64,000 bases of DNA from Bacteriovoracaceae bacterium. GTDB lineage: Bacteria; Bdellovibrionota; Bacteriovoracia; Bacteriovoracales; Bacteriovoracaceae. The notes beneath the pieces were generated by a model. That model was given only the letters and a program-made list of their open reading frames with translations, was not told the DNA's origin and did no database searches. The stretch's first letter is position 1. Every line of letters begins with the position of its first letter. The DNA lies in contig QKCN01000124.1 in assembly GCA_003245675.1 (NCBI GenBank), forward strand, positions 1 through 64,000, read 5' to 3'. This document shows, one piece after another, positions 35,241 through 45,555 of this stretch. A program made the position numbers and the translations under genes.

Positions 35241-37777
35241 ACTTCTTGATCCTTCTGTAGTTGTCTTTTCGTTTCAATGAATGCTTCTTGAAGTTGTCTA
35301 AGGAGTTCCTTTACTTTATCGCAGTTGTCTTGGTCTTCTGGAGATGGGTGTTCGTTTGCTAGCACTTCTAATTGAGAGGCAATGGCCTCCATCTTCGAGG
35401 CTCCAACATTGGCACTTGAGCTTTTTATCGAATGAGCCTCTAGCACCAAATTGCTGCAGTCTCGCTCCGAGTAGGAGTTGAGAATGTTTTCAATCCGAGA
35501 AGGGGTTTCTGCAATATAAACTTCACGCAATGTTTTAATAAGTTCCCAGTCTCCATCAAAGCGAAGTAGTACTTTTTCATCATCTACTACAGACTGTTCT
35601 GGCTGGGCTTCTGGCCATGCTTCAAATTGTTGATGGTTTTCATTTTTAACCATCGTTTCCTTTTCTTTGTTCGAGAAGCGATTGATGATTTGAATTAGCT
35701 TTTCTTTTTCAAATGGCTTGCTTAAGTAGCCATTCATTCCCGATTGAATGCATTTATCAATGTCATCTTTAGCTGCAAGAGCGGTCAGGGCTATTATTGG
35801 TGTTTCTATTTTTTGGCTCCGCAAATATTTTGTCACTTCAATTCCAGACAAAAGAGGCATGTGAACATCCATGAAAATGATATCGAAGGATTCTGCGAGG
35901 GCCCTTTGTTGTACTTCTTCTCCATTTGAGACGATCAGTGCTGAAATACCCAAATTCAAGAGCATCTTTTTGATCACTTCTTGGTTGGTGCTTTCGTCTT
36001 CTGCAACGAGCAGTTTAAGTTGGTAGAATGAAGAGGTTGATGATATCGAGGATGAAGCCTTTGCCGTTTCTTCCTCTCGCGCCCTGGGGTTTAAAATAGA
36101 TGTTAATTTTTTCAAAGAGAGAGGGAGTGTTAGGCTCATTTCTGATTCTGATGGACTTGGTTCTCCAGGCTGAGACAAACAGATGACCTGTTTGTCTGCA
36201 GAAGACCTGGCTATTTTTAATGCATCACTTGAATCAGTAAAGATGAGTATCTTTTTTTGATCTTCTAACTCTGAGATGTCGGCATAAATTTCGACACGCG
36301 AGTGAGGAGAAAAATAATTTTTCATTTCCTCTTTTAAATAGGAAAGGGAAGAGGTGAGATAGACGCGCGGATGATCTAACAGAGTGATCTCCTTATGGGA
36401 TAGTGGGCTCAGTTTGGGTTGGGCGATAGTAAACCAAAAGTTAGAACCTTGATGGGGGGCAGAGATTACGTCTATTTTTCCATGCATCATATTGACGAGT
36501 TGGCGACAAATTGCCAAACCTAGCCCCGTTCCTCCAAAGTGGCGGGTCGTGGAGGAGTCAACTTGGGTAAATGCTGAGAATATTGTTTCTTGCTTCTCAT
36601 GTGGGATACCAATTCCTGTGTCAATAATTTCAAATTTAAGGTGATATTCTCCTTCTACACTGAGTTTGATAGTGATTAATCCTTCGCTGGTAAATTTGAT
36701 TGCATTGGTGCAAAGATTCATCAGTACTTGACGCAAACGAGTTGGGTCACCTTTGAACTGCTCAGGAACGTTTGGGGCAATAATGCTTCTCATGGGAATA
36801 GATTTTTCCCAAGAGGTAACATAGAGTAGTTCAATTACCTCCGCAACGATGCTGCGAGGATTGAAAATAATCTCTTCAATGTCTAACTTTCCAGCTTCAA
36901 TTTTTGAGAAATCGAGAATGTCGTTAATGATTCTCTGGAGAGAGCGAGAGCTATTGATGATCGTTTGCAAAAAGTGTTTCTGTTCTTCATCCACATTGGT
37001 TTCGAGCAATAAATCGCTCATCCCAATGATTCCATTTAAAGGGGTACGAATTTCATGCCCCATGTTTGCCAAGAACTCGCTTTTGGCCTTGTCTGCTTTT
37101 TCCGCCTTCTCGGTGAGATGCTGTGCTAGTAATAGTGATTTTTCTAGCTCAAGATTGACCAGCTCATGTTTTTCTTTTTCCTGTAGAATCATATTTTCGT
37201 ACTCATTTTGATGAGTAATGTCTTTAAGTATTGCAATGATGAGCTGTGGAGAGGTTGAAGGCAATTTACGAAGTGTGATATTGCAAAGAATAGCCTCTTG
37301 GGTGTTGATTTTTTTATTTTTCCAGTTGAAGCTGTGCTCGCCTTCTTGGAGCGCTTTATGCCAATGGGATAAAAACTGAGCTTGAATATTTTTGCTCCAA
37401 GAGAGATCTTGTACAATATCGAGCTCCGCCATTTTATCTTGTGTGATCTGAAATGTTTCAAAAAAGGTTTTGTTCGCACTTTGTATTTCTAGTTCTTCAT
37501 TCAAAATAACAATAGATTCATTTACGGAATGAAAAATTGCGGATAGGAGATTTCGCGAATTTGTTGCCTCAATTTTCTGTAGTCCTTCTTTTTTTAAGAG
37601 AAACCACGCATAAATCGCTATGATAAATTGATATCCTAGCAAAAACAATTCATGATCGTGCTCAAGTACTTCTTTGAAGGTATGTGCAGAAAGAAGGCTT
37701 AGCAGCGGCGGACCGACAATAAGCAGAGCAATTCCCCATGAGACAGAAAAATGGTTAAAAAATTTTATATGTTTCAT
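35237..37777 (-). CDS. Hybrid sensor histidine kinase (TM, PAS, HisKA, HATPase, REC, Hpt)
   Basis: NMGHEIRTPLNGIIGMSD; DTGIGIPHEKQETIFSAFTQVDSSTTRHFGGTGLGLAICRQLV; DIIFMDVHMPLLSGIEV; EAHSIKSSSANVGA. Confidence 0.95.
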   Translation of the reverse strand: MKHIKFFNHFSVSWGIALLIVGPPLLSLLSAHTFKEVLEHDHELFLLGYQFIIAIYAWFLLKKEGLQKIEATNSRNLLSAIFHSVNESIVILNEELEIQSANKTFFETFQITQDKMAELDIVQDLSWSKNIQAQFLSHWHKALQEGEHSFNWKNKKINTQEAILCNITLRKLPSTSPQLIIAILKDITHQNEYENMILQEKEKHELVNLELEKSLLLAQHLTEKAEKADKAKSEFLANMGHEIRTPLNGIIGMSDLLLETNVDEEQKHFLQTIINSSRSLQRIINDILDFSKIEAGKLDIEEIIFNPRSIVAEVIELLYVTSWEKSIPMRSIIAPNVPEQFKGDPTRLRQVLMNLCTNAIKFTSEGLITIKLSVEGEYHLKFEIIDTGIGIPHEKQETIFSAFTQVDSSTTRHFGGTGLGLAICRQLVNMMHGKIDVISAPHQGSNFWFTIAQPKLSPLSHKEITLLDHPRVYLTSSLSYLKEEMKNYFSPHSRVEIYADISELEDQKKILIFTDSSDALKIARSSADKQVICLSQPGEPSPSESEMSLTLPLSLKKLTSILNPRAREEETAKASSSISSTSSFYQLKLLVAEDESTNQEVIKKMLLNLGISALIVSNGEEVQQRALAESFDIIFMDVHMPLLSGIEVTKYLRSQKIETPIIALTALAAKDDIDKCIQSGMNGYLSKPFEKEKLIQIINRFSNKEKETMVKNENHQQFEAWPEAQPEQSVVDDEKVLLRFDGDWELIKTLREVYIAETPSRIENILNSYSERDCSNLVLEAHSIKSSSANVGASKMEAIASQLEVLANEHPSPEDQDNCDKVKELLRQLQEAFIETKRQLQKDQEV

Positions 37778-37873
37778 CGTTTTGTTTTTTGTTCAACTAT
37801 CTTTTTTCGGCTTATTGGAATAAAAGTGAAGAAAGATTTCTACCTGAAAACAGGTGGTTAGTGTCTAAAATGG

Positions 37874-38845
37874 TTAATTTTTGGTAAAGAACTGATGTAA
37901 AAAAGAGAGGTAGACTTGGTATACTTTTTGTCCATAACCTCCTCCCATTACATAGGCTTGGGGTATGGACTGAATTTGTAAGAAGTTGTGAATTATTTCG
38001 TCTCTTTTTTTTATGTCTTCTAAGCTCAATTGAATATTTTGACTGGAGGGGAGTTCATCTTCGATGAAAGGGTCTGCTCCATGGATGATGTAGCAAATAT
38101 CTGGTTTTTGGCTTTGAGATCTTAGTTGTTCGAGTCCGCGAGATAAATTTTCTAAGTAGTTTTCATTCTCTTCTATTGGGATATCGATTTGGGCAGGAAT
38201 CTGGACTAGCTCAAGTTCATCTTGAGGAATTTGTCCATTAAGAGGCCAACCCCTTTTCATGTGGATACTGAGATCTATTATCTGAGGATTGTTGTGAAAA
38301 ATGAGGGCAGTGCCATCACCTTTATGGGCATCAACATCAATAATCCAGGCCGTTTTTATTTTTTCTTCTGCTTGTAAACGTCGAAGGGCAATGGCCACAT
38401 CGTGAATGGGACAAAATCCTCGGCCGCGATGAGGGAAGGCGTGATGCATGCCTCCGCCTAGGGCATAGGCTTTTTGGCATTCAATGGCCATTTTCCCCAC
38501 TTGATAGCTTGCGGAAGCATTTTTAAAAATCGCGGGCAGCAATTCTTTTAGGGGCTTTGAAGCCTTTTCGGGGTGAAAATAATGAGAGTTTTGACCTTCG
38601 AACATTAATTCATATGTCGTAATAAGAGCATTCTCTGTATCAGAGTGTAGTAAGCGTTCGCAGTATTCGTGGGTGTGGACGCGCTCAATATCTGCTTGCG
38701 TAATTTCTTCTTGCAAAGGAGTAAGGAACTCTTGAGGAATATGTTCTAATACTTTGAGAACGCGAGTATCGGCCAAAGGAATTTCAATCCCAAACTGAGG
38801 GAATTGCATAAGCATTCCCTCATCAAAAACGATCATCCCAGGCAT
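37874..38845 (-). CDS. Histone deacetylase-family (acetoin utilisation AcuC-like) protein
   Basis: GGGMHHAFPHRGRGFCPIHDVAIALRRL, IIDVDAHKGDGTALIF, DLSIH. Confidence 0.9.
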   Translation of the reverse strand: MPGMIVFDEGMLMQFPQFGIEIPLADTRVLKVLEHIPQEFLTPLQEEITQADIERVHTHEYCERLLHSDTENALITTYELMFEGQNSHYFHPEKASKPLKELLPAIFKNASASYQVGKMAIECQKAYALGGGMHHAFPHRGRGFCPIHDVAIALRRLQAEEKIKTAWIIDVDAHKGDGTALIFHNNPQIIDLSIHMKRGWPLNGQIPQDELELVQIPAQIDIPIEENENYLENLSRGLEQLRSQSQKPDICYIIHGADPFIEDELPSSQNIQLSLEDIKKRDEIIHNFLQIQSIPQAYVMGGGYGQKVYQVYLSFLHQFFTKN

Positions 38846-39645
38846 TCCTGGCGACTAATTTGATATTTGGATTTACAGTAATCGCAATTGACCTCAATGC
38901 TTTCTTCGTCTCCAAAGACACCTTGTTCATCTTTGAGGGCAACTTTGCGTACATTTTCAACCATGCGTTCATGGGAGCAGCCACAGTGAAATTCCACGGT
39001 TTTAGAGATGAGGTACTTCATCTCTATTTTTTGAAATTCTTCGACGAGTTGATCGTGATCTTGGATGTCTTTTTTTAGAATCGTGCTCAAAACATCCTTA
39101 TGCTCATTCATAAATTCAGGAAATGTTGGAATGACTTCATCTTTGCGGATTGGAGGCATGCGAATAATGAGCATCGCCTGATCAATTCCTTGCTCAATAT
39201 AAATTTGAGCCTCTGTTTGGTAGGAGTCATGCAAGATGCGATTGATAAGATCTCGCGTGGAGAGATCCTTCATTTCAATAATTGAGGTGTAGGGCTGTTT
39301 GTCTGGCCAATGTTTCATCAAACGGCAGTTGCCGGATAGTCGCTCGGGAAATTCTCTGAGATCTTCCGGAAAGAGCAGGGAGCGCATTTGTCCATGAAAG
39401 TTACTTTCCATTTTAAAGCGCAGATACGGCTTTTCGGAATCTATGTAGAGGCCGAAGCTTTCTGTGGGCTTAAGCAAGCAAATAAGTAATTGGGCACTCA
39501 ATACCGTTTCAGAAAAATAAGTTCGTCCACCTTCATGTAGATCATGGAGTATGGATAGGGCATTTATGAGACTTTTCCCATTAATGAGATGAATGCAGTA
39601 TCCTCTCGGATTAAGAAATGTATAAAGACGTCCATCTGAGTTCAT
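38833..39645 (-). CDS. hslO: Hsp33-like redox chaperone
   Basis: C-terminal CGCSHERMVENV...VNCDYCKSKYQIS (CxC..CxxC) zinc centre. Confidence 0.85.
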   Translation of the reverse strand: MNSDGRLYTFLNPRGYCIHLINGKSLINALSILHDLHEGGRTYFSETVLSAQLLICLLKPTESFGLYIDSEKPYLRFKMESNFHGQMRSLLFPEDLREFPERLSGNCRLMKHWPDKQPYTSIIEMKDLSTRDLINRILHDSYQTEAQIYIEQGIDQAMLIIRMPPIRKDEVIPTFPEFMNEHKDVLSTILKKDIQDHDQLVEEFQKIEMKYLISKTVEFHCGCSHERMVENVRKVALKDEQGVFGDEESIEVNCDYCKSKYQISRQECLG

Positions 39646-39729
39646 GCCGCTTTCTCCTTATCAATTCGCATAATTTTGTGCTATCTATATATAGATCAAA
39701 TTGCTATTCGTAAATAGAGGAGTTCTTTA

Positions 39730-41754
39730 GTGTTTTCTATTTTGACATTGCGACAAAAATTTTGGCTGCGTTTTTTTATATATCAGCTCTTTTTTCTTTT
39801 GCTCTGGCGACTTTCTTTTTTTCTTTTCTTTTTGGGGGATGAAAAGGTTCAGGGGCAGCTTGTCTTTAAAGCTTTTTATTTAGGCTCCAAGTACGATATT
39901 CGCTTGTTGGCAGCCTTTCTCTTGGTGCTCATGCTGCTTTCCTGTAAGGGCCCTTTCAATTTTTTAAAAAGAAATCGTTTTTTGGCCGCCTTGTTAGGAT
40001 GGCTTTTTGCTTCTTTGTCTTTTTGGTTTTGGATTTTTAATTTTGGGCACTATGCCTATCTTTCAGCTCCTTTAAATAGTGGAATTTTAGAGTTTGGAGC
40101 GAATGCAGACACTTCTTTTCTCATGATTTGGCAATCTTACCCTGTTGTTTGGATTGGTATTGGCTTTATCGTTTTTTCTATTTTATTCATTCTCGGGCAG
40201 TGCTTATTTGTGACCAAGCTTTTGGTTCCAGGAAAAAAAGAGCTATGGGGGGGCTGGGGAAGTTCTATTTCTAAAAAAAGACTTATTACTTCTTGGGGCT
40301 TAATCATTCTTCTTTTAATCTTTGGAGTTTACGGTAAATTTTCTTGGTATCCCTTGCGTTGGAGTGATGCTTTTTTTTCGACCAATCACTTATTGGGAGC
40401 GACTGCTGTGCATCCTCTCTTGTATTTTGCTGATACCTTGCGCTTTAAAAAGAAAACTTTTGATGAGAAAAAATACAAAGAATATCTTCCGCAATTAAGA
40501 TCCTTCTTTGGTATTGAAGAGAAAAACTCAGTGGGGATTTCCTTACAGCGAAAAGAGAAGTCTAGTTTTAAACCAGCGAAGTCACCTAATATTGTCATTA
40601 TTGTTTTAGAATCATGGGTTGCTTATAAAACGGGTCTTATGAATAACCCGATGAAAGCAACACCCTATACAGATGCTTTGATGGAGGAGTCTCTAACTTT
40701 TAGGCGTTTTTATGTTCCCTCGCAAGCAACCGCTCGCTCTATGTTTGGCTTGATCACAAGTATTCCCGATGTTTCCACCAATAAAACAAGCACGCGCAAT
40801 CCTTTGATTGCTCAGCAACACACTATTTGGAATCAATTTCAGGGGTATGATAAATACTTCTTTTTGGGAGGAAGTGCCTCATGGGGAAATATTCGCGGTT
40901 TATTGTCTTCTAGTATCGATGGGATCCAGATCTTTGATGAGGGCAGCCATAGCTCTCGTCATCCGCGAGTTGATGTGTGGGGGATCTCTGACCACCACTT
41001 GATGATTGAAGCTCATGAACGCTTTGAAAAGGCGAAAAAGCCATTTGTTGCCGTTATTCAAAGTTCCGGTTTTCATCGTCCTTACAGTATTCCTTCTGAT
41101 GCTGGTGACTTTAAGGTCGACAATGATCCTGCGAAGGCCAAGATTGCAAGATCTTATGGTTTTTCTATGGAAGAGTATAATTCAATGCGCTTTCAGGACT
41201 ACGCTTTGGGCAATTTTATGGAGTTGGCCAAAAAATCTCATTACTATGACGACACCATTTTTATGGTTTTGGGAGATCATGGGCTTCCTTCCTTACATGC
41301 CAAAAATATTCCCGTTGGCGAAGAAGCTTTGGATCTTGAGAACTTCCATGTGCCCTTTATTGTTCATGGTCCTAAATATTTTAAGGCCATTTACGATGAT
41401 CGCTTCGTGAGCGAAGTCGACGTTTTTCCCACGGCACTTTCTTTAGCAGGACAAAATTATACGAACACAACACTGGGAAGGGATATCTTTCAAACAACTT
41501 TTGATGATAGACGTGAGGTTTTTGTCTATTACTGGTATGCTAATCAACTGCGCTATGGCTGGCTAAATAAGAAGTTCTTTTTGAGTACGGATGTCACTGG
41601 ACGTTACGCCCTATATGAGTACGCTGTTGATGGTTCTAAGGATGTCCAGAGCAAGTACCCAGAAGAGGCTAAGCGCATGAAAGATATGGCCGATGCCTTC
41701 TTTTATTCGTCTCAATATCTGATGTTTAATAATTCTCCTTCCCTCGTAAAATAG
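39730..41754 (+). CDS. LTA synthase/sulfatase family membrane protein
   Basis: N-terminal TM segments; NIVIIVLESW, RFYVPSQATARSMFGLITSIP, MVLGDHGLPS, VPFIVHGP. Confidence 0.88.
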   Translation: MFSILTLRQKFWLRFFIYQLFFLLLWRLSFFLFFLGDEKVQGQLVFKAFYLGSKYDIRLLAAFLLVLMLLSCKGPFNFLKRNRFLAALLGWLFASLSFWFWIFNFGHYAYLSAPLNSGILEFGANADTSFLMIWQSYPVVWIGIGFIVFSILFILGQCLFVTKLLVPGKKELWGGWGSSISKKRLITSWGLIILLLIFGVYGKFSWYPLRWSDAFFSTNHLLGATAVHPLLYFADTLRFKKKTFDEKKYKEYLPQLRSFFGIEEKNSVGISLQRKEKSSFKPAKSPNIVIIVLESWVAYKTGLMNNPMKATPYTDALMEESLTFRRFYVPSQATARSMFGLITSIPDVSTNKTSTRNPLIAQQHTIWNQFQGYDKYFFLGGSASWGNIRGLLSSSIDGIQIFDEGSHSSRHPRVDVWGISDHHLMIEAHERFEKAKKPFVAVIQSSGFHRPYSIPSDAGDFKVDNDPAKAKIARSYGFSMEEYNSMRFQDYALGNFMELAKKSHYYDDTIFMVLGDHGLPSLHAKNIPVGEEALDLENFHVPFIVHGPKYFKAIYDDRFVSEVDVFPTALSLAGQNYTNTTLGRDIFQTTFDDRREVFVYYWYANQLRYGWLNKKFFLSTDVTGRYALYEYAVDGSKDVQSKYPEEAKRMKDMADAFFYSSQYLMFNNSPSLVK

Positions 41755-41865
41755 GAGCTGTAGACTTTACAGCTCTGCCAAATGGCCCTATACGAAGCTT
41801 AATTTTTATGCCAGTATGCGGGGGCTTTTCCGAAATATTCTTTTAAATGACTGAGGGGATTCTTA

Positions 41866-44800
41866 GTGAAACTTAAGCGTTTAATTTTACAGGGCTTTAA
41901 GTCCTTTAAAGACAAGACTGTCGTCAATTTTGACCAAGGGATTACGGGTATTGTCGGCCCTAATGGTTGCGGTAAGTCTAATATTGTGGATGCCTTGTTT
42001 TGGGTAATGGGTGAGCAATCGGCCAAGCACTTACGTGGAACTTCCATGAAAGATCTTATTTTTTCCGGCTCTCAAAAATATTCGCCTTCGCCTTGGGCCG
42101 AAGTTTCTTTAGTGTTAGAAAATGATGATGGCAAACATATTCACATCCAAGATCAGGTTTGTGCTCCTTCCGAAATTCAGTTAACTCGTAAGCTCTATCG
42201 CAATGGGGAGACTGAGTATCGCATCAATAATCGTCCTGCGCGTTTGCGCGATATTCAAGAAGTATTCATGGATACAGGAGCAGGGGCGAAAAGTTATTCT
42301 ATTATTGCCCAAGGGGAAATTGATCGTTTGGTGCGCGCTAAGCCAGTAGAGCGACGTCACATGATTGAAGAGGTGGCCGGAATTACTAAATTCAAAATGC
42401 GTCGTAAAGAATCTTTGCGCAAAATTGAACAAACTCAGGCCAATCTAAGCCGTCTTTTAGATCTTGAAGTCGAGATTGAAAAGCATCTTAAGAGCTTGGA
42501 AAAACAGGCTGAAAAGGCATCTCGTGCCAGAGTTTTGCGCGATAAAATTAAAAGGCATGACTTGATTGTTAGCTCTCATCGCGAGCATGATTTCCTCAAA
42601 GACTATGCTGAAGCGAAAAAGTACATTGTGGAAAATCGTTCGCAAGTTGGAGGAATGACTTTAGAAAAAGAGCAGTTGGAGCTTTCTTTGGAAGAAGAAA
42701 GAATAACGAAGCTGGAGCTTACAGAGCAGGTGGAGGAATTGCATCGCAATTTTAACGAAGCTTCTAAAAAATTGGCCGCAGCAGAAGAGAAGTTGAAGTT
42801 TTTAAAGCGTTCTATTGAAGATCGTGAAAAGCAGATTGAGCGGGCCTTAAATGATAATCAAGAGATTGAGCAAGAAAGAGAAGGGCGTTTAGAACGCATT
42901 AACAAACTCAAAGAAGAGCAACTTTCTTTAGAGCAAGAGCAGCAAGAGGAATTTGATTTTGATTCTTTGGAAATGCAGTGTGAGTCACAAAAAGAGGAAT
43001 TGGAGCTTTTGGAGGAACAACTGCGTTCTTGGGATAAAGAAATTGCAGAGTTACGAAAGCAAAAGCAGGAATTAGGGCAGGAGATCTATAAAAATACCAG
43101 TAAGCAAGAAGAGTATGCGCGCACTTTAGAAGATCTTGCTTCAGAGATTGAAAGTTTGGAGAGAGTTTATTCTTCTGTTAATGATGAGATGGTAGAGGAG
43201 CGCAAGTCTTTGGCCGAGGCGGAGGCAAAACTAGAGCAATCCGCAGCTTCTTTTAAAGAAATAGAGACTGGACGAGAGGGGCTAAAAAAGCTGGTGCAAG
43301 GCTTAGAAGTAGAGTTGAGACAAGTTTCTCAAAAATCGTACTCACAAGCGGCACGCTTAAGTTCTCTTAAAGAAGTAAGAAATGCGCTTGAGGGGACCCA
43401 AGTTGGTGCCAAAGAATTTTTAGAAACAGAAGTCGGTAAAGAGTCCTATGATTTGTTAGGGAATATTCTCAAAAGTCCTGCCGAATACAGTAAAGGTATT
43501 GAAGCTTTATGGGGAGATTACTTTTCCTCTTTGGTTTCCTTTGACAAAAATTTTACAGGGGCCAAGTCCTGGTTGGCGGCGAACCCCAATAAAAATTTGG
43601 AACTTTTAAATATTGCTGCCGACTTTGATTCTTTCTCCGAAGTAAGAGAGCGTCTTGCTCTTCATTTGGGAGAGGAGCTGGTTCATTTGCCCGATGTGGT
43701 GGACTTTACTGCTGAACGTTTTTTAGGTCTCAAAAAGTTATTTAATGGCTTTTTCTTGGCACCGAAGCTTGATCAAACAAAGATCGATGCGATCAGCAGT
43801 ATCGGCTTTAGAGGGCTGGTTTCTAGTGATGGTAAGGTTGCCTTAAAAAAGGCTAACCACCTTCATATCCATACTTTTTTCGGCGAGCGCGAAGAAGGAA
43901 TGGGGCAAATTGAACGCAATAATGAAATTGAATTCTTAGAGCAAGAAGTTGTGCGTTTGCAGGAAGAACAAATCCTTAAAGAAGAATTAGTCGAAGAAAA
44001 ACGGCAAGAACTTCAAGCATTAGAAGAGAAGTTTTCTTTGGTGCAAAATGAGTATTTGGAGGCTAAAGCCTTACAGGCAACTAAGTCTTCCAGTATTGCT
44101 TCAAAAGAGAATAACTACAAAAGTAGTACCGCTAAATTAGATATTTTGAAAAACCGCCGTACTGAGATTTCTAAATCTCGTTTGGGACTCCTTGAGTCCG
44201 ATGAGAAACTACAACAGCAAGACAAGGTTCTGAGTGAGAAACTAGAAGGGGTGGAAGGACGCAAGGAAGAGGAAGGTGCTCGCTTTGAAGACATGAGAGC
44301 GCAGTACCAAGAATTACGGGACGAAGTGAATAAAAAAATGGTGGCCAAGCAAACTTATGCGACTAAAGTTCATGCCATCACTAGCCAGATTGATGATGTG
44401 AGTTCTCAAATAACTCGTTTGGAAAATCGCAAAGAGCAAAATGAAAGGAATCTTGAGCAGCAGAAAGAAGAAAAACTTCGCTTAAGCGAGGAGGCTGAGA
44501 CTCTTGAGGAATCTAACTTTGATGATGCTGATCATTTACGCGAAGCAGAGAGTGTCCTCTCCGAAAAGAGAGATGAACTTTCTGAACTTTTAACGGAGAT
44601 GCAGGAACGAGAGACGCGAGTTAAGGACTTGAGTTCCACCGTCAATAAAATTGAAAAGCAATTAGTTGAACGAGAAATGAAAATGAACCAAATTGTTGTG
44701 GAAGAAGATGCTTTGGTTCGCAATCAATTTGAAAAATACCAAATTGATCTTCGCTACGATCTTTCGCGTTTTTTGCAGTTAGAGTCGAACGATCTTGAAG

Positions 44801-45546
44801 GCTTAAATGATATTTCATCTCTATTTGTGCAAGAGTCAGAAAATGGTTCTGTTTCTGTTGAAAGAGAACCCTATGAATTTGTAAGACGCTACGGACAGGA
44901 TCTTCGTGATTCCAGAGAGAAGTATCGCCAATATAAGGCTGAATTAACTCGTCTGGGAGAGATTAACTGGCAGGCAATTGAAGACTATGACCGTCAAAAA
45001 ATGCGTTATGATTTCATTAAAGCGCAAGAGGAACAGCTAAAGGTTTCTCTTGAGGATTTAGAGCGTGCCATTGCTCATATTGACGAAAAATCAAAGACTC
45101 GCTTTAAAGAGGCTTTTGAAGAGGTTAATGTTCGCTTTGAGAAAGTGTTTCCTATTATCTTTGGAGGAGGTAGTGCTAAGCTCGAAGTCGTGGGTGATCT
45201 TGATGATGCAGAATGTGGGGTTGAGATTTTTGCTCGTCCTCCTGGAAAGAAAAATCAGTCCATTACGTTGCTTTCTGGTGGAGAAAAGGCGCTGACGGCA
45301 TTGGCCTTGATCTTCTCTATCTTTCTTGTAAAACCATCGCCTTTTTGTCTATTGGATGAGGTGGATGCTCCTTTGGATGATGCAAACGTGGGACGTTTCA
45401 ATGAACTTTTGCGAGAGATGGTACAAGATTCGCAATTTGTTCTTATCACTCATAATAAGAAAACAATGGAACTTAATGATTCACTTTACGGTGTGACTAT
45501 GCAAGAGCCTGGTGTCTCTAAAGCTATTTCAGTTCAATTGCAATAG
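41866..45546 (+). CDS. smc: Chromosome segregation protein SMC
   Basis: GTG start; LKRLILQGFKSFKDKTVV, GIVGPNGCGKSNIVDALFWVMGE, central coiled coil, ITLLSGGEKALTALALIFSIFLVKPSPFCLLDEVDAPLDDANVGRF. Confidence 0.97.
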   Translation: MKLKRLILQGFKSFKDKTVVNFDQGITGIVGPNGCGKSNIVDALFWVMGEQSAKHLRGTSMKDLIFSGSQKYSPSPWAEVSLVLENDDGKHIHIQDQVCAPSEIQLTRKLYRNGETEYRINNRPARLRDIQEVFMDTGAGAKSYSIIAQGEIDRLVRAKPVERRHMIEEVAGITKFKMRRKESLRKIEQTQANLSRLLDLEVEIEKHLKSLEKQAEKASRARVLRDKIKRHDLIVSSHREHDFLKDYAEAKKYIVENRSQVGGMTLEKEQLELSLEEERITKLELTEQVEELHRNFNEASKKLAAAEEKLKFLKRSIEDREKQIERALNDNQEIEQEREGRLERINKLKEEQLSLEQEQQEEFDFDSLEMQCESQKEELELLEEQLRSWDKEIAELRKQKQELGQEIYKNTSKQEEYARTLEDLASEIESLERVYSSVNDEMVEERKSLAEAEAKLEQSAASFKEIETGREGLKKLVQGLEVELRQVSQKSYSQAARLSSLKEVRNALEGTQVGAKEFLETEVGKESYDLLGNILKSPAEYSKGIEALWGDYFSSLVSFDKNFTGAKSWLAANPNKNLELLNIAADFDSFSEVRERLALHLGEELVHLPDVVDFTAERFLGLKKLFNGFFLAPKLDQTKIDAISSIGFRGLVSSDGKVALKKANHLHIHTFFGEREEGMGQIERNNEIEFLEQEVVRLQEEQILKEELVEEKRQELQALEEKFSLVQNEYLEAKALQATKSSSIASKENNYKSSTAKLDILKNRRTEISKSRLGLLESDEKLQQQDKVLSEKLEGVEGRKEEEGARFEDMRAQYQELRDEVNKKMVAKQTYATKVHAITSQIDDVSSQITRLENRKEQNERNLEQQKEEKLRLSEEAETLEESNFDDADHLREAESVLSEKRDELSELLTEMQERETRVKDLSSTVNKIEKQLVEREMKMNQIVVEEDALVRNQFEKYQIDLRYDLSRFLQLESNDLEGLNDISSLFVQESENGSVSVEREPYEFVRRYGQDLRDSREKYRQYKAELTRLGEINWQAIEDYDRQKMRYDFIKAQEEQLKVSLEDLERAIAHIDEKSKTRFKEAFEEVNVRFEKVFPIIFGGGSAKLEVVGDLDDAECGVEIFARPPGKKNQSITLLSGGEKALTALALIFSIFLVKPSPFCLLDEVDAPLDDANVGRFNELLREMVQDSQFVLITHNKKTMELNDSLYGVTMQEPGVSKAISVQLQ

Positions 45547-45555
45547 AGGTAAATC

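Noticed and set aside
41755-41775. GAGCTGTA-GACTT-TACAGCTC hairpin after the LTA-synthase-like gene
   Set aside because: 8-bp stem with no T-run; may aid termination but is not distinctive.
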